The notes beneath the pieces are model-generated. The model was not told the origin of the DNA. It was given only the letters and a program-made list of their open reading frames with translations, and did no database searches. Positions 1 through 10,752 of a stretch of 60,000 nucleotides of DNA are shown here, one piece after another (position 1 is the stretch's first letter; each line of letters opens with the position of its first letter). The stretch is from Cryptococcus deneoformans JEC21 (taxonomy: Eukaryota; Basidiomycota; Tremellomycetes; Tremellales; Cryptococcaceae): the NCBI RefSeq assembly GCF_000091045.1, contig NC_006670.1, positions 1,090,001-1,150,000 on the forward strand, written 5' to 3'. The position numbers and the translations under genes were made by a program.

Positions 1-85
1 GCGATGCTGTTTGAGGAAAAAACACTCACTGGCCAGGGGCCAACTCAGTGGCGGGAGCATTACCGTTAACGTTGACAGCAGTCAT
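1..85 (-). CDS. 5' end of an unidentified gene (partial)
   Basis: A start codon on the minus strand at 85-83 opens an 18-codon exon (MTAVNVNGNAPATELAPG...) that ends at a good splice donor, GTGAGT, at 29-24. The rest lies beyond the left edge. Upstream on the same strand (about 86-175) is a pyrimidine-rich leader, a pattern often seen before highly expressed fungal genes. I do not recognise the protein from 18 residues. The frame, donor and leader together support a real gene, but the short exon keeps this tentative. Confidence 0.4.
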
Positions 86-434
86 TTTGTATATAAGCAG
101 GTGGGTGGTGGGGGGTTTTTAGACAAGAAAAGGTAATTGGAGAAGAGACAGAAGAGGGGGGAAGATTTATACGGTGACGAGGAAAACAAGGGCAAAAAAA
201 ATGGAACCAGAGCTGCCCTGTCCCTGCGCCGACGCCCGAGCCGCCGACCAGAGCCATGCGACGATGGCGTGCGAGCCAGGAACGGGAAAAAATGGGAATA
301 TTATTTTACTTACCCTGGGACGTGGCATTAAGGCGGACATGGCCGTCCGCCCCACGTACTACGCGAACGTTGGTGGCACGCTGTTCATGGCACAACTCCT
401 CTTCTTTCCAACGCACTCCCATCCAACCCACAAG
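86..434. other. Intergenic region between tandem minus-strand genes
   Basis: This holds the presumed promoter and leader of the left-edge gene and the 3' flank of the polymerase gene. A CT-rich stretch lies next to the start at 85. A possible leader-intron donor (GTAAGT on the minus strand) lies near 313-318. Short open frames here show no protein-like pattern. Confidence 0.5.
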
Positions 435-2573
435 CTAACCCAGTATATACTTGTACGTATGATACGACCTTTGGCTTGGCTGAGCAGGCTTCGTTCAGTC
501 AAGTCGTTTCGTTAATGGTGTAAACATGGCGTGACTTACAAGGAGGTACGGCAGGCCAAGCTGATATACGATTGCAATGAGCCATTGTCAACAAATAACA
601 AGACATCAAGAGATGCTAGGCAGCGCTGTCTCCTCGCATTCACAATTGAATCGCTCGGAAAAGAACGAGGACTTACCAACTGAAAAATCTCTTTTTCGTC
701 CTTTACGGCGAACTCAGTACCCTTTTTCATTACCGCTATCGACGGGCTTTAGTTACTTATGGGGTCCTTTCTCTGTCCCTTTACTCACCAGAGTCCTATT
801 CCAGCGGTCAGAACATCAGCTACTTATATATACGACATTTTGAATGTGAAATACTTACGCCATCTCGTTCCCCCATGGCATACTCGTTCAATACCCATCC
901 TCTCTGTATCGCTCTCCATCTCATAATCTTCATCAACTTCCCATCCCCAGTATTCCCCAATAGCATGTACGGCAAACTTTCAATGGGACAGAGCCTTAAA
1001 TCAATTTGCCTATGCAAACTATTTGCTTTTGGAAGCTGAGTCAGAGCGAGGACCTTCCTTTCGCCTTGTGAGAAAATATTTGCTGGAGAGATGATATTGG
1101 CGGACACAAGTGCTGCAACAATTTTTGACATAAGACTGTTTGGATCTGCTTTTCTCGCTCTCTTCTTTTCCTTTTCCTTTTTGACATACGATCTGGTGCG
1201 TGGTCAGCCGCATTTTATTGCAGAAGTATTCAGGACCTACTCGTGCCAGACAACGACATCAATGTCAGACGAAAGATTCTCCCCTCTCCGATAAGAGCCC
1301 ATGATTGCAAAATTAACTACAACCGTGTCAGGTCTCGCACAGAATAGTGCAACGATATCCCACGCTTAGGATCCTCTCTTCGTAAGGCATCTTTGATAAT
1401 TCCGTCAAATTCTTCAACCTCTGCTCGTGGTATCATCACATCCATCTCTTCGTGGTATTGAATGGCCAACTAGGCAATCTTTGTGAGGATTGCCTGTTTG
1501 AGGACAAAAATGACCGACTTACCTTTTGTGCTCCAGAAATACTAAATCTCCCACCTTCTGCAATCATTAGGTCGTTCAATGTTTCTATTCCTTCCTCAGC
1601 ACTAGAAGGTCTCCATTAGCCCATCCTTGGGAAACCCTTCCCATGACACTACATACAAAGCCCTCGCTCGTATCTTCCCAAACCCATGGATTCGATTGAA
1701 TTTCACCATGGCCTTCCATTTATCATCCAAAGCTTCTAGCCTGGGTACAAACTTTTTCGTGACAAGGTCGTATATCATAAACCATACTACAGCATTGCTC
1801 TGGAAACAACTAGACATGAGCAAAAAGAACTTAATCAAGCCACTGAGACTTACATAGGGAGGAATTACTTTTTCCAAGTCATTCAGCTTCAAACAAGGCT
1901 CACTGGACTCTCCATTAGGTGCCAGAGAATAAACGGCCCGAAGGACGTCACGGTAATCAACGTTTACTACAAAAGCTGATATAAGCCACCTTATCAATCT
2001 GAAAAACAGGCTGGGTACCGGGACGATCTTGTATAAGCTGATCAAGAGACTGAGAATCTCTCAATCCATTCAATAAAGCTCTAGTTGAGACGACAAGCTC
2101 GTCATATCCTATCAGACAAATCAGTCAGCCGTCAGCGAGTGTAGGCGGTACGCCACATGACATGCTTGGTCCATGTTGCTTTTTCAAGTCATTCAAGTTC
2201 TCCAAAACGTCCGCTATCCGAGGGCCTCTGTTTGATTGCATTCTGATGGGTTGGGAAAATTTCCACGCCGGCCCAAAGGTGGTTTTTGGGAGAGAGCGGA
2301 TGGCCATGGGTATTGTCCCCAGGGTCGGACGAGGAATAAGTCGAGATATGAGCATCGTGATCGAGTAATGCCTGGTAACCGTTGTACGTATATATTGTGG
2401 GCCTCTGTATGATTTATAAATGAGAAGCTGTTTAAGACCGTCATCTGTCATCTGGTCATCACTGGATGCAGGGCACCGGATTGATGGCTGATTGATGAGC
2501 ACCTGAAGCCTTCCCTATGGGAGAAGCCTGTGGTGTGGGAGAAGGTATATGGGAAAACAAGAAAATCGGCCAT
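435..2573 (-). CDS. POL4: Family X DNA polymerase (Pol4 / Pol lambda-like)
   Basis: Family X polymerases fill short gaps in base-excision repair and non-homologous end joining in the nucleus. Read through many short introns, the minus strand shows the family's parts in order: an 8-kDa-like region (LNDLEKVIPPY), the hairpin FNRIHGFGKIRARALY followed by GIETLNDL, the IPRAEVEEF segment, the nucleotidyltransferase signature GSYRRGENLSSDIDVVVWH with two catalytic Asp, the third Asp in RQIDLRLCPIE, and the fingers/thumb end LNEYAMGERDG...KEIFQLLGLPY. The likely stop is at 437-435 after a last small exon. Catalytic residues look intact. The N-terminus is unresolved: 2573 is a candidate Met, and I could not confirm a BRCT domain. 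The symbol is by family resemblance; length is about 500-560 residues. Confidence 0.85.
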
Positions 2574-2982
2574 AATATGCTGTATTTTGGGGTGGTACAA
2601 TTCGATCTTCCATTGATATAAGGTAAAAAGTTACTTTTCAAGCACTGGTTCATGTCAATGGGGTTTGGTTAGTATCCGCCGTCTGTTTTCGACAGCGAGT
2701 AACCGACACTGCTCGTCGCGTCGTCGCGTCAGTCAAGTTGATCATTACGTAACATGGGTAAAGCGTTTGAGCGATGCATACTTCCGCGGTTATGAGCTCG
2801 CTGTCAGTGCGCGCAATCAACTTCGAGCAAATAAGCTTGATCTTGCCTGAGAGACAAACCACGCAGCACAACCGATACGTTCAAAACGCAGAACGATTGC
2901 TCAAATACCCCATATATTGGATTTTCATTGGTGCGCCCACCACTTCCGGACCAACCGAACCTTCGCCAACCACCCCAGAGCC
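2574..2982. promoter_or_regulatory. Divergent intergenic region, polymerase / DPM3
   Basis: This is the shared upstream region of the minus-strand polymerase and plus-strand DPM3. It may also hold unrecognised 5' exons of the polymerase, whose start is uncertain. I see no clear TATA box or repeated motif. Confidence 0.4.
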
Positions 2983-3345
2983 ATGTCCAAAGGCACCCGC
3001 TTTCTCACACTTGCTGTCCCACTGTTATTACTTTATATTCTCGCCCTCTATCATATTGTACCCACTCCCCTCTTGCCTACAGAACTAGCTGACGATATAC
3101 TGCCTGTGGTAAGCCACATTTTACTGGGGACGTTGATGTTAGTAGCTGATCAGCTGCCTTTTCTTTCGGCTTTTGCATAAAAGCTCCCTTGGTGGCTTCT
3201 TGTTTCCTTTGGGGCATACTCCCTAACTTCCTTGGGGCTAGGGCTTGTGAGATTCCACGACTGTCCGGAAGCGTACGAGTCTCTCTTAAGTGAGATTTCC
3301 CAAGCACGGAACGAACTTCGAAATGCCGGAGTTGCTGTTGATTGA
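2983..3345 (+). CDS. DPM3: Dolichol-phosphate mannosyltransferase subunit 3
   Basis: DPM3 is the small ER membrane subunit that holds the catalytic Dpm1 in the dolichol-phosphate-mannose synthase complex, which supplies mannose for N-glycans, GPI anchors and O-mannosylation. Two exons (2983-3108 and 3184-3345; intron GTAAGC...AAAAG) encode 95 residues, close to the usual 90-100. Residues 6-24 form a first membrane helix (FLTLAVPLLLLYILALYHI) and about 43-60 a second. The family signature VRFHDCPEAYESLLSEI follows, then QARNELRNAGV near the C-terminus, as in animal and fungal DPM3. The start is the first Met before the helix. It converges on VPS24. Confidence 0.93.
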
Positions 3346-3534
3346 TTAGATGCTGAGAACAAAGGGATGCTAGTGTGAATAATGTATCAAGTATATGTCC
3401 AGCGGAGCCATGGAAAGAGTCGGTGGCTATGTTGTCCCTGGTAATACATGGAATATCTAACGGACATTGGATATTATGGGCATAACAACTAGTCCTCTTC
3501 TTCATATAAACGTCACCAACATCAACCGCGATCA

Positions 3535-4432
3535 TCATGAACTCAACAGCTCCTGCATTTCTTTTCTCATGCGCTGCATCTCCTCCTCGTTCTCCTCTTC
3601 CTCCTCGGCCTGAACAGCCCACCCCATTATCAGCTGTTCGTTTATGTATTGAGCGCACACGACTTACAGGTAAGGCAGCCCCCACGGCCCCCGCTTGACC
3701 CAACTTGCCGTCAGTGAGCTCATATAACACCTTGTCAACTTCCGCATCTGCCTCCTCTTCTATCTCTTCGTCATCTACAGAGTCAAGGGTTTCTTCCATC
3801 ATCTCTTCCATGATTCCGCTCTGCGGTTGCAAGTTGGATGAACTATTAGTCCGAGCAATACTATTTGAAACCACAAAGAGCTGACCTTCATCATCTCCAT
3901 GCTCATTTCACGCATAGTAGCGCTCAGTTGGGGGAGCTTGACTAAGGCATTTGTAGTTTTCATGATTTCAGTACTCTTTTGGAATGCTCCTGTAACTTTG
4001 ACCATAGCTGCCCATCTTAAATTAGCTTCGAGTGACAAGAGTCCATCCCTGAATCACTCACAGAGTTGATGTTGGAGTTGCATATTCACACTCTTAATCC
4101 TTGCCTTTGAACTTTCCAGCCTATCCCTCTGTTTGTTCGCTCTGACGACCTCTCTTGCCAAGATCTTTGCTGATTTCACGTCGTTCTTTTTCGCCAGTTG
4201 CTTCAGCTCTATTCTTGATCTCTGGGTAGCAGTCTCGAGCTGTGATCCAATTTATGTCAGTCAAATAGACGATGACAGCGGATAAAGGAAGTATCCTTGC
4301 GCTACGCATGGGAGGACGCACGTTACGGATCTCTTTGTCAAGTTGTCTCTCTTGTTGTCGCAGCTTGGTCTGCCATGAGCGTACTTTCTCTTCCGGGGTG
4401 GGGCCATACAGCCATCTGTTGACAGACTTCAT
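3535..4432 (-). CDS. VPS24: ESCRT-III subunit Vps24 / CHMP3
   Basis: Vps24 is an ESCRT-III subunit that co-polymerises with Vps2 on endosomal membranes during multivesicular-body sorting and membrane scission. The protein starts MKSVNRWLYGPTPEEK and continues with the basic core helices (QERQLDKEIR, RIELKQLAKKNDVKSAKI, REVVRANKQRDRL), the conserved QKSTEIMKTTNALVKLPQL, TMREMSMEMMKSGIMEEM and the acidic DEEIEEEADAEVDKVL. It ends in MQRMRKEMQELLSS, a helix in the position of the MIT-interacting motif. About five exons; length near the family's 220-230. An upstream in-frame Met (4477) exists, but 4432 matches the usual start. The start lies 289 bp from NBS1 on the other strand. Confidence 0.93.
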
Positions 4433-4721
4433 GCCTCCGTGCTGGGGTGAGTTTATGTGTGGTTTCCGGATTGACACTCGCGGTCGACTGGGCCGGTCGG
4501 AGTAGTGGTCATAGAGGTGATGATGATGATAGGAGGGCGAGTGGCAAGTCGGGGACAGCCGGGACGGAGATCTATGCTTCTCCGTTCTGTTGACGCGTTC
4601 GCGACGGGCGAGAATTCAATAAATGCAGCGAAGTCGAGCAGTATGGACGGACGATGACCCCTATGCCGCCGACTTATTCTTCCTTTCCCTCTTATTTCGC
4701 TCAGCTGCTCGCACCGTTATA

Positions 4722-7700
4722 ATGTGGCTTTTGACTGTAGTAGGAGAAATTCTCGGCCAGAAACGTGAGCACGCAGTTCCTCGCTGGTATGCAGCTAATA
4801 TTTATTCGCAGATTACACCTTTGCATTGCAGCAGCAGAAAAGCTATACTTTCGGACGGAACAAAGACTGTGATATTGCCTTTCCTAACAATTTGCGAGTA
4901 AAGCCTGAAGAAGGAACTCTGGAAATATTGGAATGGGATTACACGAATGTAAGACTGATGTGAAAATCGAGCGTCTGGAAATTATCTGACACCATTATTA
5001 TAGAGGCATTCTCGACCTGACATTAAATGGCGACCTAAACCGAAGAAAAACGGCGATTATGGGACTATTGTTGCTGTAGGAAAACGTCCGGAGACGCCTA
5101 ATGGGTCATTGAACAAGGGCGATTACGATATACTTCCCATAAACAACGAGAAGGGAAGCGGAGTTTTTGTGGATGAATTAAATGTGACGGGAATATCGTT
5201 TGCCGATGACATATGGTTCTTGTGAGTGTACAACTTTGCTGTGTACTACAAAGATGACCAATATATAATATACAGTCTGGAATGGAGAGACCTATGCCTG
5301 CTGTACGGCAAAATGATGGACGAACCGGATCCGATCAGAAACACTCTCAAAAGTTATTGTATGTCTCCTCCATGAAATCATTGTTCTAGAATTGACAGTA
5401 AATAGGTATTTCTTGGACAACAACCTTTGACACGTCCGATCCACCCCAATATGTCCTGTTAGATACCTACCGCAACAACTGGGAAGCTAGATATGCCGTT
5501 TGTTGTGGAATACCTATCCTCCTTCCCAGCTTCCTCGCCCTCCTTCAAAGTCGCCTAACAATCAACTGGCGAAAAACCGCGGACGCCTTCTGTAGCTTTA
5601 AATTTCCGCTTCCTGGTGAAGATGAAGCAGAGTATAGACCAAAAAACCATCAGAGCATTAGATTCTCTTCCAGCATTTGGCTTCCTGATAGACGCAGGAG
5701 GACGTTGTATAGAGGATGGCATGTTTTGCTTTTGAGGGAGCAAATTGTAAGCAATATTTTATCTTCTCTTCGCTTACTCACATGACTGCAGCAACCCAGA
5801 GAAGCATTCATGTACAAAGCGTTAGGTGCAGACTTACAAGAGGTCATTGTTGAAGGCAATCCACCTAAAACCAGCAGTGACGTCGAGGAATATTTGGCGG
5901 ACTGGCTTTCCTATGTGGACACTCATGGGGGGAGAAAAAAGGGGCTTGTCGCTTACAGCGGAAAGGTGAAGGACATGACTGATGCGAAGATAATTGAAGA
6001 CACTTGTGAAAGGTACGTTGAATTGCACGTTTTCAGAGACCCTGGTTGCTGACCTATTTGTAGATTGAAAGTTAACTGTGCTTCGGTTGCTAGTGCTTTC
6101 GGGGCAGTCTTAAATGGGGGCGTTCATCAATTCCTTGAAGGTGTGGATAATAAACATAATAGACATGCCGCTAGAGGTACGTGATATCGTTTCTGCCCCT
6201 CGCCATAAATTGAACGACCGTGGTAGGCTCCATTACCGCCATCACCCCAGCAGCATCGTCTTCCGTCCCAAGTCCTGCAGCCGATCCCTTTCGCCGACTC
6301 ACTGAAACACCCACCCCTGCATTAACACCCACTCCTCCCTCCGAGCCGACTGTGACTTCCGTTGTTGCTGAAAGCAGTAATGCTCCTGGTGTACCTTCGA
6401 CTTTTTCCGACGAGACTACGCCGCCAGTGCCTTTCGAACCGCCTAGATTATCGCGGAGGAGAACGGCGTATACGAAACCCATTATCGCCGATGCTACACC
6501 CGTTCCTGTTGCTTCTAGCGAACCTCAACATGTAGCAGTGAACGCTGACGGCACAGAAGAAGCTGTCGATGAATGGCGCCCTCCTCCGGTCGCCGTCCTA
6601 CGTCGAGTAAGTCACCTTTAATCCTAGCTTGCCTCAGTTAAATCGGCTGAAAACCACGGTAGCCTCAGAGACGAACTGTAGGAAAAGGAGCTAGAAATAC
6701 TCCAACCTCCGCCCCTGCCCCTGCTCAACCCCTTGCCACCCCTCAGTTCAATGGTACCGATACACATGTCACTTCGCTTGACCCACATCCTTCATTTGCA
6801 CCTAACTCCATGCCTTCACAAGAAGAAGATTCACCGGGAGTTGCTCCAGGGCCTTCACGGGCAGGATTGTCAGATTTCCCTTCATCGACACAACAAAACA
6901 CAATGCCTCCTATACAAACGCTACCTCGTCCCAGTCGACGTTACGGCACCACATCATCTATCGCACGTCCTCAAGCTGCGCCGAGTAGGGTTGCCTTCGA
7001 GGAAACTGTCGAGGAGGAAGAAGATGACAGGCTGAAAAAATTGTATGAGAAGACGCGCAAGCAAGGTTTTGGACCTGCATCGCTGGCAAAAAAGGTGAGA
7101 ACAGCAGACCGTGGGGGTGATGTGGAGATGGAAGATACCCAGATATCGAGTGCGGCTTCTATGACAGATAGGGAGAGGTACAAAGCTCCCAGCGAGATTT
7201 TACACATTGATGAAGAACCGGAAGAGGAGGAAGAGGAGCAGGATCTTTTCGCCCAAACGATGCGGAGATCCAAAAGACCAGCGTCTGCCGCGGGTTTATC
7301 GGCAACTCAAGGGACAGCGCCTGAGGTACGGAGCAAAGATATAGGCGGGAGAGACTCTCAAGACTTGATGCCGCCTCCTGCTCAACGTCGTCGTATCCAG
7401 TCACCTTCTCCTTCCCCTGAGCCTGGGCCTTCTGAAGATCAGGCTCCACGTAGAGCTGCTCCAAGCCAGAACCGTTTCGATTTTCAAGATGCCATCCCTC
7501 AACCTATGACTCGTGACGAACAATTCCTCCGCGTCGTTGCTGAGCGTAAGAAAGCTAAAGCAGCTATCGACAACCTCGACAAAAGCTTTGATAGTATGCT
7601 CCGTATACCGAAAGCTCAGACAGAATCTGAGGCTGATAAGCCGGACTACTCGGTGCTGGACGAGGTTCCTCCCCCTAAGGCCGGCAACTATATTGCTGTG

Positions 7701-8631
7701 ATGAGAACCAATAGTCTGTTTAGAAAAGATCTGGGACAGACGAAAGAAAGGGAGAATGTTGAAGACGGGAGGCCCAATTTCAAGAAGTTCAAAAGGGTGA
7801 ATTCGTCCTACAGGTCTGTTATAGGCATGAACTAATGACGAGTAATAGAAAAACGTCCCTCGCAGAGCACCCTTAAAGATGGTACTCACCACGTCTGTTG
7901 TTGACCCATCCAAGTATGAAGAGCCCGAACGTACGTTGCTTCACCCGGTCTTGTAATTCAAACCCTAACATTTATATATTCAACTCAGCTTACTGGCCGA
8001 CCCAAAAGAAGACACAGAAGAAGTCTCAGGCCCAGTCCGGCTCTTTGTCCGACCCAGAAGAGGATGATCGCCCGCTTTTGCCCAGACATAAACCCCGACT
8101 GTTGGTTGAAGATGACAATGAGGGCGACGGTGACGTAAAGTTCATGGCTACTGGACAGGCGGCAGCTGGCAGAAGAGGGACACAGAGGAATCAAATACGG
8201 GACAATCGAGTCACCCTGGGAACTTCCGCGCAAAGAACCAAGGGAGGCGAAAGCGTAGCCTCAGATACTTACGACGACCAAGCGGCTCGATCCGATGTAT
8301 CGAAGACAACCCATAGCAAAGCTGCTACAAAGGCCACTGCGGCGAGAGGGAGGAATAAACTGTTAGTAGAGGATAATGATACGACGATTGACTGGGCATC
8401 GTCGCCTAGCACTGCCAAAGGAGGGAAGAGTAGCTTCGAGTCATCAGGGACGGCTACATTAGACGAGAATCCTTCTTCGACAGCTAGGAAGGGTACGCAG
8501 AAGAGAAAGGCGTTAGCAGTAGATGTGGATGATGATGAGGGTGTAAGTCTAAATCGTTGTTATTGTGGACGTTCGGGTGCTTATTCCATCAACAGGGATT
8601 TGGAAACTTTGGGAAGAGGCGAAGACGTTGA
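4722..8631 (+). CDS. NBS1: Nbs1 / nibrin-like protein of the MRN complex
   Basis: Nbs1 is the phosphopeptide-binding subunit of the Mre11-Rad50-Nbs1 complex, which senses double-strand breaks and activates the ATM/Tel1 kinase. The N-terminus (from MWLLTVVGEILGQK) contains an FHA domain with YTFGRNKDCDIAFP and a core continuing to about residue 130. A BRCT-like region follows (YVLLDTYRNNWEARYAVCCGIP...SFLALLQSRLTINWRKT). The rest is long, polar and Ser/Pro/Glu-rich, as in nibrin. A last 12-codon exon (8596-8631) after a GTAAGT intron adds GFGNFGKRRRR, in the place of the C-terminal Mre11/ATM-binding motifs. Total is about 1,100 residues, longer than human nibrin (754). Identification rests on domain order rather than overall similarity. 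Confidence 0.82.
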
Positions 8632-9548
8632 TGCTCAATGCGTGCTCATGCTGGAACAATACAGGACCACAGTTGGTTGATGACTGTACAATACGGTACT
8701 ATTGTCTATAATGCATAAATCATGACTACTGGTTTTGTATACACCCATCCCGGCCGGCTCATATCTAAGCCGCAGCAGTGAGTAAGGTCTATCTCCTTGT
8801 TAACAAATTCTTGTCAGCCTTTTTGTGTCATATTTCACCCATTTTTCTCTTTTCTGCCTTCTCTTTCCATATCCATTATCCAAAGAGGAATACTTCAAAT
8901 GGTCGATTTAGAAGTACTTGTGTGTAGAAGCTTTATCGCCAGCAGACGACAGGACCTCACGTTCCAAAGTCCTGCGCCCAATATACAGTACTGCCCCATA
9001 CGGGATGCTCATAAATGCCCAGAACAACCCAGCTTACTTGATTATCAGTCGATGACCAGATCATCGTCAAGGCTCTTTACTCACTTCACAGCAGACAAAC
9101 GTTACCATGTCAGGAGACGCCTTTGACATTCAAGTGCGCATAGACATCATTAACGCTCAAATTCCAATTCAGCCGTCGACTTTATTAACCTGGCACCGCT
9201 TGAGTCGTGGTATTAAGGTTTCTTAGGCCAGCTGCAAGCCCCTACAGAGGGATTATGGGGTTGCAAAATGATTTCACGAAGGTTAATCAGAAGAAATTGA
9301 TCGGTAATCTCACTTCAACATTGTTGATTGGGATGGTAACGAGGATAGTCGTAAAATGAAATATGTCACATGACTTGTGATTGGAACGTGACGCCCTAAA
9401 TCGCTCGGAGATGTTGATGAAGGACGACCCTACACATGTGCAGCAGATCCGATAGCTGAGAGAAAGTGATGATACATACAAATGTTCTAATGACTCAAGA
9501 CAACAAGATTGTACCCTCTACACCCTTCAATTTTCTATCAGAGGCCCT
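8632..9548. other. Intergenic region between convergent NBS1 and SPC24
   Basis: No confident gene. The minus strand between about 9130 and 8908 may hold a very small membrane protein (separate entry). The segment 9180-9480 contains only short frames without recognisable features. Confidence 0.45.
8908..9121 (-). CDS. Possible small membrane protein (tentative)
   Basis: The last minus-strand frame reads AGLFWAFMSIPYGAVLYIGR and then a polar tail ending ...GDKASTHKYF at stop 8910-8908. It looks like one membrane helix followed by a charged tail. A donor-like GTGAGT lies upstream near 9085, after MVTFVCCE, but no acceptor I found joins the two frames without a stop. The start is therefore unresolved and the gene may be spurious. 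I do not recognise the family. Confidence 0.22.
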
Positions 9549-10424
9549 TTAATCACTTGCCAAGCTCCATATAAGATTTGCCGTATACACTTTTGGGCGT
9601 GAATTGTCGACCACAACTGAGTGTACATCCTCTTTGGCATCGTTCCCTTATACCATCATTAGTAATCTCGCGTGAGACGATGAAAATGATAGACATACTT
9701 ATCAAGACCTTGGTAACGTTAGATCCATCTTTCGCTGATACTAAAGAGAATCCAGCTTCCGAGAATAGTTTCAGTCGAATACTTTCTTCCTATGTTAGCG
9801 TGCATCCTAAAAGCCATTATTCTTTCACCTACACCTTGCCATCCGCCCAATCCCCTTCACCAATCTCAACCTTTTCAATATCCTCTTTGGCAGTTTTCCA
9901 CTTGCCCAACTCCACCTCCTTTTTGGCCACCGCCGCTTGTTCTTCGTTCAATTGCTTTGCAATAGAGAATTGCTGTTGTTCAAGAGAACGAACATTGGCT
10001 TCGTGTTCCGCTGGTGAAGGATGGGAAGGTGGTCGTTGGGCTGCAGCTGCTGCTTGGCTATGCTGACGGGATAGTTCTGGGTCCAAATCTTTAGCTTTGA
10101 CGAGCTGTCTTAATAATGAAAACCTTACGGCGAAGCTCATCTCTGAGTTTATCAACAATCTCCGTTCGCTCAGCGTCCTTGGCGTTGACGGCTGCCTCAG
10201 CAGCTGCCAGGTCACCAAGCTCTTCATCAGGAGATAAGTTTGGGTTTACATCACGAACGATCTTCCTATGCCTGGGATTAGCTTATGCCTGCAACTGTGA
10301 GCGTGTGCACATACGCCAAAGCTCTCCAACCTTCTTCAGACATCTCCTGCGATACGTTTTGTTCGCTGAAAGAGTAGTCTTGCTGGTCTTCGCGCATGTC
10401 GTGATTCGGTTGCTGTTGCTCCAT
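9549..10424 (-). CDS. SPC24: Kinetochore protein Spc24
   Basis: Spc24 pairs with Spc25 in the Ndc80 complex and anchors it to the inner kinetochore. The N-terminus is polar (MEQQQPNHDMREDQQDY), followed by a long coiled coil (AAAEAAVNAKDAERTEIVDK, LEQQQFSIAKQLNEEQAAVA, KKEVELGKWKTAKEDIEK). The globular end carries the Spc24 signature: ESIRLKLFSEAGFSL, a lysine-rich strand, VHSVVVDNS and YTANLIWSLASD before the stop at 9551-9549. About four exons and 230 residues, in the family range. The start is the Met at 10424; the out-of-frame Met upstream was not used. It is divergently arranged with PCT1. Confidence 0.88.
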
Positions 10425-10752
10425 GGTCGCTGATATGATATCGGGAAGGGTAATTGAAGTTTGCCTGGGGAATATGAATCTACGTACGATGGCTCCCTTT
10501 TGTTTTTGTTTGTTTTCGCCTTGGTCGTGTTTGTTTCGCGACGCGCGCCGTGCCTTTTTCCATACATACAACCGTTTCTCTTTTGCGAGCCTACATTAGT
10601 CACCATCACCCCATTTTAATAATAGGCGCGGGGCGGATTTGGAGGGGGGAATGTCGTCACTTGGGTGGGGTTTAGAGAAGCCACTCTCTATACTATCACT
10701 GCAGCAAGAAATCTTCAGAACATACAGCTAGATCCAGCACTACCCCGTCAAC
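10425..10752. promoter_or_regulatory. Divergent promoter region SPC24 / PCT1
   Basis: 328 bp between the two start codons. It contains a GC-rich stretch (10620-10650) and no coding signal. No TATA box is evident on either side. Confidence 0.5.

Noticed and set aside
3077..3874. 265-codon minus-strand frame
   Set aside because: It overlaps DPM3 and VPS24 introns; only the part encoding SGIMEEMMEETLDS is real, in VPS24.
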